64,000 nucleotides of DNA from Halopenitus malekzadehii (lineage in GTDB: Archaea; Halobacteriota; Halobacteria; Halobacteriales; Haloferacaceae), in assembly GCF_900108505.1 (NCBI RefSeq), contig NZ_FNWU01000004.1:62001-126000 (forward strand). The letters run 5' to 3'. Numbering within the stretch: position 1 is the stretch's first letter; every line of letters starts with the position of its first letter. The position numbers and the translations under genes were made by a program. The notes under the pieces were generated by a model. The model made no database searches. It saw nothing but the letters and a program-made list of their open reading frames with translations, and had not been told where the DNA came from. Positions 51,746-60,442 of the stretch are shown piece after piece.

Positions 51746-54004
51746 TCACCGCCACCTGAAGAGCCGATCGAGGAGGCTCCTCGTTCGAGAGCGTTCCGCG
51801 AGCAGAACCGAACAGTCGACGGCGTCGACGACGGACGCCACCACGCTGCCACCGAGCAGCCGGGGGAACAGGCCGCGTTCGGTCGCCCCGATCGCCACCA
51901 GCGTCGCGTCGGCCGCCGCCCCGGTGATTGCCGCTTCCACGTCGCCGGTCTCGATCCGGAGCGTGGCGTCCGCAAGATCGTGTTCGGCGGCCCAGTCCGT
52001 GAGGAACTCCCGACCGGCCTCCTGCTCCCCCTCCTCGGTGACGTGGAGGAGTGTCACTTCGCTGCCGTATTGGTCTCGGAGCAGCCGGGCGATCCCGGCG
52101 CCGAGTACCGAGTCCGGACCGCCGGCAGTCGGAACCAGGACACGGGATGGATCGAAGCCACGGTCCCGGTAGACGAGGAAATCACAGGGGATGTCTCCGA
52201 CCACTTCGGCGATACGTCCTTCGATCCGGCCGGCAACACCGTGGGAGTCGGGCCCCCATCCCATCACCACGAGGTCGACGTCGTGGGTCCGTGCCGCGTC
52301 GAATATCTCCTCGAACCCGCGATGGGAGACGATGGTGTGTGTCTTGACCGGAACGCCGAACGTCTCGGCGTCGCGGCGGGCGTCGTCGAGGACGTCGTGG
52401 TAATCGGCTTCGTGTTCCTCAAGGTGGTCAACGGCGTACTCGAGCGAGGTCTGGTCGGGAACCGTCACGATGTGCACCGCGTGGACCTCGCCGCCGTGCT
52501 GTTTCGCGACGGCGCTGGCCAGGGTGACGAGCGGCCCCTCGTGTTGCGGGTTCGCAAGGGGAACCATTACCCGATAGTCGCCGCCGTCGGGCTGGATCCC
52601 GTCCGCCGCCGAGACCACGCCGTCGGGGAGAGACCCGGATCGCGACCGGATGTACGTCCCGAGGATCCCCTCCTTGTCGGCCCGTGAGCGGGCGTACGCG
52701 AAGTACCAGACGACCCCGAACCCGACGAATCCCGCCGCAAGCGCGATCTCCGTGGGCTTCATAAAGGCGATCAGTCCGAAGGAAGTCACGGCACCGAGTA
52801 TCGGGACCGCGGGATACAGCGGCACCGTAAAGTCGGGGTCGTATTCGGGGGCGTCAGCCTCGCGCATCACGATGAGCGCGAGGTTCAATAGGCCGTACAC
52901 GATCAGGTGGAGGACGCTCCCCGCCTTTGCGAGCGTCTCGACGTTGCCGACCGCGATGAACAGGAGGATGAACACTCCGGTAACCGCGATCGACCGGTAC
53001 GGGGTGGCGAACCGGGTGTGCGTCTCGTTGAGCCAGCCGGTGATGAGCCGGTCCCGTCCCATTGCGAAGTTGATCCGCGAGGACGCGAGGATGGACGCGT
53101 TTGCCGAGGAGGCGGTCGCGAGCAGTCCGGCGAACAAGATCAGTCCGCCGCCGATAGCTGCCAGCCCGAGCACGTCCCCGAAGGCGACCCGCGCCACGTC
53201 GATGACGGGAGTCGACGACTCGGCGAGGGTCGCCCAGTCGATGACGCCCATCAACACGACCATAATTATCGCGTACATCACGGTCACGATGAGGACCGAT
53301 CCGACGATCGCCAGCGGGAGGTTTCGACCCGGGTTCTTGATCTCCTCGGCGACCGTCGTGATCTTGGCAAAGCCGAGGAACGAGACGAACACGAGCGCGG
53401 TCCCGGGCAGCAACGCCCCGTACCCCTGGGGTGCGATCGGTCGAAGCGTCGAGAGGTCGGCGGTGAGTGCGCCGAGAACGGAGAAGAGCGTCAGGATGAG
53501 GACCAACAGGATCACGATCACGTTCTGGAGTCGCCCGGTCTCCTTGGCGCCGACGTAGTTCACACCGACGAACGCGCTGCCCGCGATAAGCCCGGCGACC
53601 TGTATCCGGGTGATCACGAGTACTCCGATGTCGATTGAGGGAAGCGAGACCAGCTCGACGAGAAAGCTTCCGAACCCAAGCATATAGAACGCGGAGGCGA
53701 ACGCAAGCCCCATCCAGTTGCCCATTCCGGCGATCGAGCCGAAGAGGGGCCCGAGTGCGTGGTTGACGTAGTAGTAGCTCCCGCCCGCCTTCGGCATCGC
53801 CGTGCCGAGCTCGGAGGCGGACAACGCTGTGAACAACGAGATGATCCCGCCGACCACGAAGGAAGCGGCAACGAGCGGTCCCGCGACCCCCGCTGCCTCG
53901 CCCGGCAGGACGAAGATCCCGGCACCGATCATCGTTCCCACGCCGATCGTCAGCGCCGCGAGAGGGCCGAGGTCCTTCGCAAGTTCCTCGTCAGCCGTAC
54001 TCAT
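51746..54004 (-). CDS. APC amino-acid permease fused to universal stress domains (copy 2)
   Basis: A 752-residue paralogue of the downstream gene with the same architecture: APC permease ([20 protein letters not shown] at the N-terminus) plus two Usp domains ([20 protein letters not shown] and [20 protein letters not shown]). The two proteins share most motifs nearly word for word, pointing to tandem duplication, but differ in the loops and in the linker, so their substrates may differ. The 220 nt between the genes leaves room for a separate promoter. The C-terminus [20 protein letters not shown] contains the usual Usp end. Confidence 0.9.
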   Translation of the reverse strand: MSTADEELAKDLGPLAALTIGVGTMIGAGIFVLPGEAAGVAGPLVAASFVVGGIISLFTALSASELGTAMPKAGGSYYYVNHALGPLFGSIAGMGNWMGLAFASAFYMLGFGSFLVELVSLPSIDIGVLVITRIQVAGLIAGSAFVGVNYVGAKETGRLQNVIVILLVLILTLFSVLGALTADLSTLRPIAPQGYGALLPGTALVFVSFLGFAKITTVAEEIKNPGRNLPLAIVGSVLIVTVMYAIIMVVLMGVIDWATLAESSTPVIDVARVAFGDVLGLAAIGGGLILFAGLLATASSANASILASSRINFAMGRDRLITGWLNETHTRFATPYRSIAVTGVFILLFIAVGNVETLAKAGSVLHLIVYGLLNLALIVMREADAPEYDPDFTVPLYPAVPILGAVTSFGLIAFMKPTEIALAAGFVGFGVVWYFAYARSRADKEGILGTYIRSRSGSLPDGVVSAADGIQPDGGDYRVMVPLANPQHEGPLVTLASAVAKQHGGEVHAVHIVTVPDQTSLEYAVDHLEEHEADYHDVLDDARRDAETFGVPVKTHTIVSHRGFEEIFDAARTHDVDLVVMGWGPDSHGVAGRIEGRIAEVVGDIPCDFLVYRDRGFDPSRVLVPTAGGPDSVLGAGIARLLRDQYGSEVTLLHVTEEGEQEAGREFLTDWAAEHDLADATLRIETGDVEAAITGAAADATLVAIGATERGLFPRLLGGSVVASVVDAVDCSVLLAERSRTRSLLDRLFRWR

Positions 54005-54416
54005 CGTTCCATCGATCCGGCCATCGGTTCATCGTGTTCTGTGTGATCGCTCATTCCAGACAGTTAGTGTCTATCGAGGGTCGGGCTCTCCAAACGAGGG
54101 GGCCGATGTTTCCAAGCGGGTTCGGACCGACGTGGCCGGGCAGTGACGGAGGGAGGCACGTCGGGGCACCATCCAGCTGCGGGTGAACCGAGCGCCGAGT
54201 CGTCGAACCGTCGAGTCGTGGCACGGGCGGTGAATGATTGCTCATAAGCGCCGTCCCACGGTATTTTCGGGTGCGAGTCAGCTACTGCCCGTTCTCGTCA
54301 CACCCAATGGCCGCCAACTAATTAAACGTTCAAGACTCGCAGGCGGACCACGTCCATATCGATCGTCAGAAACCGATCGTTGACCGATCGAACACCACTA
54401 TCGGTACGGGAACGAC
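54005..54416. other. Noncoding region before the permease pair
   Basis: 412 bases. On the minus strand a GTTTAATTAG element (about 54318-54327) and a GCTTATGAG element (about 54241-54249) are possible TATA boxes for the permease gene, implying a long leader. A few GATCG-containing short repeats occur at 54360-54390. A 64-codon minus-strand frame here lacks coding character. No other feature seen. Confidence 0.4.
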
Positions 54417-54602
54417 TCACTCGTCCTCGTCGTCCTTCATCTCCGAGAGCCGCCCCACCAGGTCGTCGGTCGAGGCGTCGCTCTCGAAGGACATCGATCC
54501 GTCGTGGTCGTTCTCGTGGACGTTGACCGCCTCGGAGTCGTCGTCCTCGTCGTCCCGGTTCGCGTTCTCCTGTTCGGATTCATCGTAGCTGCCAAAGCCC
54601 AT
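54417..54602 (-). CDS. Small acidic protein, DUF5786 family
   Basis: A 61-residue protein starting MGFGSYDESEQENANRDDED and ending with a predicted short helix TDDLVGRLSEMKDDEDE. The first residues and overall layout match the haloarchaeal DUF5786 family of very acidic small proteins with unknown function. The frame is open far upstream, but only this segment is coding; the start is set by the family N-terminus. It is divergent from the tRNA methylthiotransferase gene. Confidence 0.85.
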   Translation of the reverse strand: MGFGSYDESEQENANRDDEDDDSEAVNVHENDHDGSMSFESDASTDDLVGRLSEMKDDEDE

Positions 54603-54728
54603 ACCGATACTTTGCGGGCTCCCTGAAAACACCCCCGTCCCGGGACCGCAGTGAGGATCGGTACCGCACGTCGACGCCCCGCGGATCCGCCGTGCTTTTG
54701 GCCGCAGGCACGCTACCGTGTGTAACCG

Positions 54729-55979
54729 ATGGCGACGTATCACATCGAGACGTACGGCTGCACGTCGAACCGGGGTGAGAGCCGCGAGATCGAGCGGGCG
54801 CTGCGCGACGGCGGCCACCGCCCCGTCGCGGGGCCCGATGAGGCCGACGTCGCCATCCTCAACACCTGTACCGTCGTCGAGAAAACGGAGCGAAACATGC
54901 TCCGCCGCGCCGAGGAGCTCGCCGAGGAGACCGCCGACCTGATCGTCACGGGCTGTATGGCGCTGGCGCAGGGCGAGCAGTTCCGCGAGGCCGGCATCGA
55001 CGCCGAGGTGCTCCACTGGGACGACGTCCCGACCCACGTGCGCAACGGGGAGTGTCCGACCCCGGCGTCCGACACGGAGCCGATCCTCGACGGCGTCGTC
55101 GGGATCCTCCCGATCGCGCGCGGCTGTATGAGCAACTGCTCGTACTGCATCACCAAGTTCGCGACCGGTCGCGTCGACTCGCCGCCGATCGAGGAGAACG
55201 TCGAGAAGGCGCGCGCGCTCGTCCACGCCGGCGCCACGGAGATCCGGGTCACCGGCCAGGACACCGGCGTCTACGGCTGGGACGACGGCGATCGGAAGCT
55301 CCCCGAGCTGCTCGACCGGATCTGCGACATCGACGGCGAGTTCCGGGTCCGGCTGGGGATGGCGAACCCCGGCGGCATCCACGGCATCCACGAGGAGCTG
55401 GCGGACGTCTTCGCGCGCAACGAGAAGCTCTACGACTTCATCCACGTGCCGGTGCAATCGGGCAGCGACGAGGTGCTTGAGTCGATGCGCCGACAACACC
55501 GCGTCGACAAGTTCCGCGAGATCGTCGAGACGTTCGACGACCGGCTCGACCACTGGACGCTCTCGACGGACTTCATCGTCGGGTACCCGACCGAGACGAG
55601 CGCCGACCACGAGCTGTCGATGGACCTCCTCCGGGAGGTCCGCCCCGAGAAGATCAACGTCACGCGCTTCTCGAAGCGGCCCGGTACCGACGCCGCCGAG
55701 ATGAAGGGACTCGGCGGCACCGTCAAGAAGGAGCGCTCGAAGGCAATGTCCGAGCTGAAGATGGACGTCGTCGGCGAGGCCTACGAGACGATGGTCGGGA
55801 CGACGCGCGAGGTGCTCGTCGTCGAGGAGGGCACCGGCGACTCGGTGAAGTGTCGCGACTCCGCCTACCGGCAGGTGATCGTGCAGAACGCGACCGATCA
55901 CGGGCTCGAACCGGGCGACTTCACGACCGTCGAGGTCACCGGCCACAACACCGTCTACGCGTTCGGCGAGCCGGTATAA
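54729..55979 (+). CDS. tRNA t6A37 methylthiotransferase (MtaB/CDKAL1 type)
   Basis: A 416-residue radical SAM enzyme that adds methylthio to t6A at position 37 of ANN-decoding tRNAs. The N-terminal UPF0004 domain has cysteines in ETYGCTSNRGE, LNTCTVVEKTE and VTGCMALAQ. The radical SAM motif is GCMSNCSYCITKFATGR, and a C-terminal TRAM domain ends VEVTGHNTVYAFG. All six cluster cysteines are present. This is the archaeal/eukaryotic-type e-MtaB. Start at 54729 matches the family N-terminus MATYHIETYGC. Confidence 0.95.
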   Translation: MATYHIETYGCTSNRGESREIERALRDGGHRPVAGPDEADVAILNTCTVVEKTERNMLRRAEELAEETADLIVTGCMALAQGEQFREAGIDAEVLHWDDVPTHVRNGECPTPASDTEPILDGVVGILPIARGCMSNCSYCITKFATGRVDSPPIEENVEKARALVHAGATEIRVTGQDTGVYGWDDGDRKLPELLDRICDIDGEFRVRLGMANPGGIHGIHEELADVFARNEKLYDFIHVPVQSGSDEVLESMRRQHRVDKFREIVETFDDRLDHWTLSTDFIVGYPTETSADHELSMDLLREVRPEKINVTRFSKRPGTDAAEMKGLGGTVKKERSKAMSELKMDVVGEAYETMVGTTREVLVVEEGTGDSVKCRDSAYRQVIVQNATDHGLEPGDFTTVEVTGHNTVYAFGEPV

Positions 55980-56041
55980 CACCGACGCGTTTGGCGATCC
56001 CGTGTAACCACGGCGATGTCCCCCGAGCGACGCGAGGTCCG

Positions 56042-57334
56042 CTACCGGGGTGTCTCCGTCCCCCACTTCTCGATCGCCGTGGCGAGCGCGGGCTCCCGCT
56101 CGGCGGCGGCCGCGATGTCCTCGCCGGCCGCGGCCGCGTCGACGGCGGCCCGAAGCGCCTTCGCGCCCTCGTGGGTCCCGTCCGGGTGGCCGTGGATCCC
56201 GCCGCCGGCCTGGATGCACAGTTGCGTGCCGAGCCGGTCGACGAGCTCCGGGACGAGCCCCGGATGGAGCCCGCCGGAGGCCGTGGGCAGCACGTCCGAC
56301 AGACCGTACAGCTCGGAGCCGAGCCACTCGTTGATGCCGACGGTGTCCTCGTTGGCGAGCTTCCCGAGGTCAGCCGTTCCGGTGTGGATCTGGTCGACGC
56401 CGCACAGACGGGCGATCTGGGCGATGACGCGCATCGAGACGCCGTGGTCGGGCAGGCGGTCGAAGCCGGCGTGCATCGCCCGGTGGGCGTGGATCGCGAG
56501 CCCGTGACGGTCACAGCGCTCGCGGACCTGCTGGACCGATGCCCAGCCGCAGGTGACGACGTCGACCATCACGTACTCGCCGCCCGCCTCGGCGACGGCG
56601 TCAACGCGGTCGAGCATCTCCCCGCCGGGTGCGGTGACGTTGACCAGGTAGGACTTCCGCTCGTCGGTCTCCTCCTCGGCGCGGTCGCGCGCGTCGAGGC
56701 TCTCGGTGAGCCGGTCGTGGAACGGGTTGAACGCCTGGTCGGTGAGATTCTCGTCGTCCTTCAGCAGGTCGATCCCGCCGGTCCAGGCCTGGTAGCCGAC
56801 CTCGACGTGCTGGTCGGTCGAGAGGCCGACCTTCGGCTTCGGGACCGTGGCCGTGATCGGCCGGTCGCCGGCGTCGAAGATCCGGTCGCGTACGGCGGAG
56901 CCAAAGGCGGGCCCGGGAAACGACGTCGCCAGTGGCTCGGGCCACACACAATCACGCAGCCGGATCCGATCGACCGCCTTCATCCCGAGGATGTTGCCGG
57001 CGATACACGACAGCACCTGCGGCATACTGCCCGGTTCGAACAGTGCCATCGGGTAGGCGACGCCGACGCCGTAGCCCTCACGCCGGTCAGTGCCGGGCGT
57101 GTCGCCGCCCACGGCCGCCGGCTCGATGTCGAAGGCGATCGCCGAGAGGTCGGTGACCGACCCCTCGACCTGCAGCGCCGCCCATGTGCCGTTGGAGGAC
57201 TCGGAGGCGACCCGCGAGGCGGCGGCCTCGGCGTCCATGTCCGCCGCCGGCTCGACGTAGAACCGGCAGACGAGGTCGTCGTCCGTCGGCTCGTAGGAGC
57301 GATCCAGGAAGTCCTCGTAGGTGATTCCAACCAT
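56042..57334 (-). CDS. rbcL: RuBisCO, archaeal form III
   Basis: Carboxylates ribulose-1,5-bisphosphate to two 3-phosphoglycerates. The 430-residue large subunit has the catalytic Lys in TVPKPKVGLST, the carbamylated Lys motif GGIDLLKDDENLTDQAF, the loop 6 Lys in GTADLGKLANE, and SGGLHPGLVPEL. The N-terminal domain starts MVGITYEDFLDRSYEPTDDD. No small subunit or phosphoribulokinase is near, as expected for form III, which works in nucleoside salvage fed by ribose-1,5-bisphosphate isomerase (at 13404 in this window). The start at 57334 is preferred to a Met nine codons upstream. It is convergent with the methylthiotransferase gene. Confidence 0.95.
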   Translation of the reverse strand: MVGITYEDFLDRSYEPTDDDLVCRFYVEPAADMDAEAAASRVASESSNGTWAALQVEGSVTDLSAIAFDIEPAAVGGDTPGTDRREGYGVGVAYPMALFEPGSMPQVLSCIAGNILGMKAVDRIRLRDCVWPEPLATSFPGPAFGSAVRDRIFDAGDRPITATVPKPKVGLSTDQHVEVGYQAWTGGIDLLKDDENLTDQAFNPFHDRLTESLDARDRAEEETDERKSYLVNVTAPGGEMLDRVDAVAEAGGEYVMVDVVTCGWASVQQVRERCDRHGLAIHAHRAMHAGFDRLPDHGVSMRVIAQIARLCGVDQIHTGTADLGKLANEDTVGINEWLGSELYGLSDVLPTASGGLHPGLVPELVDRLGTQLCIQAGGGIHGHPDGTHEGAKALRAAVDAAAAGEDIAAAAEREPALATAIEKWGTETPR

Positions 57335-57445
57335 GGCTCGACCTTCACCCGGAAACGGCATAAAGCCTCAGGGCGGTGCCGTGGCTGGCGTCTTCGAGAC
57401 CGTTTCGGAAACCGGAAGCGCGTGGCGTCACGCGACGCCGCGTCG

Positions 57446-57925
57446 TTACTCCTCGACGTCCTCGTAGACCCACGTCGTGCCCGAGCGGGTCCAGTCGACG
57501 AGCTCCTCGTCGTCGAAGAAGAGGTCGATCTCGCGCACATTGGCGCCCTCGTCCTCGTGATCGGAGGCGTGGATGACGTTGTGGCCGAGATCGAGGCCGA
57601 AGTCGCCGCGGATCGTTCCGGGGGCGGACTCGGCGGGGTCGGTCTCGCCGACCATCGCGCGGACCTGGCGGGTGGCGTCGGCGCCCTCCCAGACCATCGC
57701 GAAGACCGGATCGGAGGTGATGAACTCGACGAGGCCGTCGAAGAACGGCTTGTCGGCGTGTTCGCCGTAGTGTTCGTGGGCGAGCTCCTCGTCGATCTGT
57801 ATGAACTTCGCGCCGACGAGCTGGAGGCCGCGGTCCTCGAATCGGGAGACGATCTCCCCGATGAGCCCGCGGTTGACGCCGTCGGGCTTGACCATCACGA
57901 AGGTGCGCTCGTCGTGGTGGCTCAT
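57446..57925 (-). CDS. ndk: Nucleoside-diphosphate kinase
   Basis: Transfers phosphate between nucleoside di- and triphosphates through a phosphohistidine. The 159-residue protein starts [20 protein letters not shown] and has the catalytic His in [15 protein letters not shown] slightly longer C-terminus ([20 protein letters not shown]) is the archaeal halophile type. The ATG overlaps the L24e stop by four bases. It closes the rpl7ae-rps28e-rpl24e-ndk operon conserved in archaea. Confidence 0.96.
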   Translation of the reverse strand: MSHHDERTFVMVKPDGVNRGLIGEIVSRFEDRGLQLVGAKFIQIDEELAHEHYGEHADKPFFDGLVEFITSDPVFAMVWEGADATRQVRAMVGETDPAESAPGTIRGDFGLDLGHNVIHASDHEDEGANVREIDLFFDDEELVDWTRSGTTWVYEDVEE

Positions 57926-58122
57926 TCGTTCTCGCCCTTGTTGGCCTGCCCGGCCTCGGTCCACTCGAGGTCGCGGGATTCACGGCCCATGAAGTAGTTC
58001 TTTTCCGCCTTCGAGTCGACGAAGTGGAGGATCGTTCCGTCCGTCTTCACGAACATCGTGCCCGTGCCGGGCTCGATCTCCTCGCCGGTGTAGTCACAGG
58101 TTCGTGTCTCGACCATCGTCAT
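57922..58122 (-). CDS. rpl24e: 50S ribosomal protein L24e, zinc cysteines largely lost
   Basis: A 66-residue (or 64 from the second ATG at 58116) ribosomal protein. The order [19 protein letters not shown], then [12 protein letters not shown], then [20 protein letters not shown], is L24e. In the zinc-containing form the pattern is CDYC and CSSKC; here it is CDYT and VDSKA, so only one of four cysteines remains and zinc binding is unlikely. The ATG at 58122 overlaps the S28e stop (ATGA), suggesting coupled translation. Confidence 0.93.
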   Translation of the reverse strand: MTMVETRTCDYTGEEIEPGTGTMFVKTDGTILHFVDSKAEKNYFMGRESRDLEWTEAGQANKGENE

Positions 58123-58343
58123 TGCCCCCCGATGGAGTCGGCGTCACGCTGGGTCTCCCGCAGCTGGAGCACGTCGCCCACGCGGGTGGGGCCCAGGACG
58201 TTTCGCGTGATGATGCGGCCCTGATTCGATCCTTCCTGGATGCGGCATTTGACCTGCATAGCCTCGCCGTGCATCCCGGTTTTGCCGACGACTTCGATGA
58301 CCTCCGCGGCCGTCGAGTCGCCGGTTCCCTCTTCTGCGCTCAT
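58119..58343 (-). CDS. rps28e: 30S ribosomal protein S28e
   Basis: A 74-residue protein with the S28e core [20 protein letters not shown] and ending [20 protein letters not shown], an OB-fold protein near the mRNA exit. An acidic N-terminal stretch ([11 protein letters not shown]) precedes it. Located six nt after rpl7ae and overlapping rpl24e by four bases. Confidence 0.95.
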   Translation of the reverse strand: MSAEEGTGDSTAAEVIEVVGKTGMHGEAMQVKCRIQEGSNQGRIITRNVLGPTRVGDVLQLRETQRDADSIGGQ

Positions 58344-58349
58344 AACCGC

Positions 58350-58712
58350 TTATCGGAGTTCCTCGACCTTTCCGGCGATGTCCTCGACGTCGTCGGACGC
58401 CTCGCCGGCGTCGACGATCGCGGCCGCCGCGGAGCCGACCTCGAGGCCGGCCGCGTGACCGACGTCGTCCTGGGTCTCGACGAAGACGACCGGGATGCCC
58501 TTCTCCTCGGCGAGTTCGGGGAGGTGCATCACGATCTCCTCCGGCGAGACGTCCTCGGCGACGAAGGCGAGCTTCGCGTTGCCGCGTTCGACGGACTTGG
58601 TCGTTTCGTTCGTGCCTTTCTTTACCGTACCGGTGTCTCGGGCGACCTCGAGCGCGTCGAGCGCGCGGTCAGCGAGGTCGGCTGGGGTGTCGTAGTCTAC
58701 GTAAACTGCCAT
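58350..58712 (-). CDS. rpl7ae: 50S ribosomal protein L7Ae
   Basis: A 120-residue kink-turn RNA-binding protein, part of the large subunit, box C/D sRNP and RNase P. The RNA-contact motif is [20 protein letters not shown], followed by [16 protein letters not shown]. The gene leads the four-gene ribosomal/ndk operon. Its leader is long (about 90 nt from a TATA element at 58826-58838), and contains a TGATGA box-C-like sequence that could form a kink-turn for self-regulation. Confidence 0.95.
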   Translation of the reverse strand: MAVYVDYDTPADLADRALDALEVARDTGTVKKGTNETTKSVERGNAKLAFVAEDVSPEEIVMHLPELAEEKGIPVVFVETQDDVGHAAGLEVGSAAAAIVDAGEASDDVEDIAGKVEELR

Positions 58713-58838
58713 AGTTGGTCACCGTTCCCCTTCGTGGGCTCGCGTGGCCGCGCCGCGGTCGGTCCCTATCGGCGCGCCACATCATCAACCCCGAAGAGGC
58801 TGTGCCCCGTGATACTTCGGGATGGCATAAAAGGGCTT
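58713..58838 (-). promoter_or_regulatory. Promoter and leader of the L7Ae operon
   Basis: On the minus strand, CCCTTTTATGCC (about 58826-58837) is the likely TATA box, giving a leader of roughly 90 nt, unusual among the leaderless genes here. TGATGA at 58782-58787 resembles the box C half of a kink-turn, the structure L7Ae binds. A matching partner strand (GA-containing, e.g. GGTGACC just before the start) could pair, but I could not verify the fold. Confidence 0.4.
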
Positions 58839-58896
58839 TCAAACCGCCCCGAGCGTGCGAGGCGGCTGCATAGCACGCGGCAGCGTGTCGTCGGAC

Positions 58897-58910
58897 CGGG
58901 TCGCGACCCG
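58897..58910. terminator. Inverted repeat after livF
   Basis: A perfect 14-bp palindrome CGGGTCGCGACCCG six bases beyond the livF stop codon. It may mark the end of the ABC operon; it lacks a following T-run, so a termination role is uncertain. Confidence 0.3.
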
Positions 58911-58916
58911 CCGGCC

Positions 58917-59693
58917 TCAGAGCCCGAGGTACAGCTCCATCAGCTCGTCCTCCTCGGAGAGGTCCTCCGGCGGGCCGTGGAACTGTACCTCCCCCTCCGC
59001 GAGGATGTAGACGTAGTCGGCAAGCCGGAGGGCTGCCCGGACGTTCTGTTCGATCAGCACGACCTGGGCGCCCCGGTCGACGAGCCGTTCGATCAGGCCG
59101 AAGGCGTCGTCGACGAGCCGGGGTGCGAGGCCGGCCGAGGGCTCGTCGAGCAGGAACGTGTCGGCCCCGGTCATCATCGCCCGACCGAGGCTGACCATCA
59201 TCTGTTGGCCGCCCGAGAGATCACGCGCCTTCTGGTCGAGCTTGTCCTCGAGTGCCGGGAACACCTCGAGCACCTCGGCCTTTCGATCGGCGATCGCGTC
59301 CGCATCGTCCACGGTGAACGCGCCGACGTCGAGGTTCTCCTCGACCGAGAGGCTGGCGAAGATGCCGCCGCCCTGCGGCAGCGTCGCGATGCCGTGAGTG
59401 ACGATGTCCTCCGGCTTCTCCCCGGTGAGGTCGATGTCGCCGTAGGTGATCGTGCCGTCCCAGACCGGGACGATCCCGTTCAGCGTCTTCAGGAACGTCG
59501 ACTTGCCGGATCCGTTCGGGCCGAAGATGCACGTCACGCCGTCGCGGCTCTCGAAGGAGATCCCGTGGAGCACCTGGTGTTGATCGTAGCCGGCTTCGAC
59601 GCCGGTCGCCGAGAGCGTCGGGACGGCGTTCGCGTCCCGGGTCCGGCCGGATCCGCTGCCGGTCGCGTCGGCCCCGTCGGTCGCGTCGCTCAT
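58917..59693 (-). CDS. livF: Branched-chain-type ABC transporter ATP-binding protein LivF
   Basis: A 258-residue ATPase of the LivF type. Walker A is GPNGSGKST, signature RDLSGGQQMMVSLGRAMM, Walker B TFLLDEPSAGLAP, and the H-loop is replaced by the usual VLIEQN. A 25-residue low-complexity N-terminus precedes the ABC domain. Last gene of the livK-H-M-G-F order operon; overlaps livG by four bases. It drives uptake of amino acids or other carboxylates. Confidence 0.93.
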   Translation of the reverse strand: MSDATDGADATGSGSGRTRDANAVPTLSATGVEAGYDQHQVLHGISFESRDGVTCIFGPNGSGKSTFLKTLNGIVPVWDGTITYGDIDLTGEKPEDIVTHGIATLPQGGGIFASLSVEENLDVGAFTVDDADAIADRKAEVLEVFPALEDKLDQKARDLSGGQQMMVSLGRAMMTGADTFLLDEPSAGLAPRLVDDAFGLIERLVDRGAQVVLIEQNVRAALRLADYVYILAEGEVQFHGPPEDLSEEDELMELYLGL

Positions 59694-60442
59694 ACCGGCA
59701 CCTCGTCGTCCTCCGCGGTCGTTCCGCCGAGGTACGCCTCCCGGACGGCCTCGTCCTGGGAGACCTCCTCGAAGTCGCCCTGTGCGATGTGGCGCCCGGA
59801 ATCGAAGACGGACACCGTGTCGGCGAGCGTCTTCATCACGTGCATGTCGTGTTCGATGACGACGAAGGTCGTCCCGTCGTCGTTCAGCTCGTGGATGTGG
59901 TCCATGATCCGTGACTCGAGTGCCGGGTTGACGCCGGCTGCGGGCTCATCGAGCATCACGACGTCGGGATCGAGCATCAGCACGCGGCCGAGCTCGAGCA
60001 GCTTCTGCTGGCCGCCGGACATCCCACGGGCCTCGTTGTCCGCGATGTGGTCGATCTCGAGGAACTCGAGGATCTCCCCGACCCGGTCGCGCTTCTCCTC
60101 GCGGGAGCGGCCGTCGTCGGTCTGGACCGCGAGCATGTTCTGCCGGACGGTCATGTTCTTGAACGGGGAGACGATCTGGAACGTCCGCCCGAGCCCGCGC
60201 CGCGCGAGCCGGTGGGGCTCCCAGCCGGTAACCTCCTCGCCGTCGAAGTGGACGGTTCCGCCGTCCGGCTCGTAAAAGCCGGTGACGGTGTTGAAGAAGG
60301 TCGTCTTTCCGGACCCGTTCGGGCCGATGATACCGCGGATCTCGCCGCGCTCGACCGCCAGCGAGATCTCGTCGTTGGCAGTTAGCGCGCCGAAACGCTT
60401 CGTCAGGTCGGTCGTCTTGAGGATGGTATCGCGGTCGGTCAT
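59690..60442 (-). CDS. livG: Branched-chain-type ABC transporter ATP-binding protein LivG
   Basis: A 250-residue ATPase of the LivG type with Walker A GPNGSGKTT, signature RGMSGGQQKLLELGRVLM, Walker B VVMLDEPAAGVNP and the LivG-typical VIEHDMHVMKTL. The start MTDRDTILKTTDLTKRFGAL at 60442 overlaps the livM stop by four bases; the frame extends upstream inside livM but that part is not coding. Confidence 0.93.
   Translation of the reverse strand: MTDRDTILKTTDLTKRFGALTANDEISLAVERGEIRGIIGPNGSGKTTFFNTVTGFYEPDGGTVHFDGEEVTGWEPHRLARRGLGRTFQIVSPFKNMTVRQNMLAVQTDDGRSREEKRDRVGEILEFLEIDHIADNEARGMSGGQQKLLELGRVLMLDPDVVMLDEPAAGVNPALESRIMDHIHELNDDGTTFVVIEHDMHVMKTLADTVSVFDSGRHIAQGDFEEVSQDEAVREAYLGGTTAEDDEVPV

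Noticed and set aside
54051-54245. 64-codon minus-strand frame before the permease gene
   Set aside because: Pro/Arg/Ser-rich, not acidic, no convincing promoter spacing; treated as noncoding.
54603-56327. Long upstream extension of the DUF5786-like frame
   Set aside because: It runs antisense through the whole tRNA methylthiotransferase gene; only the last 61 codons look like a haloarchaeal protein.
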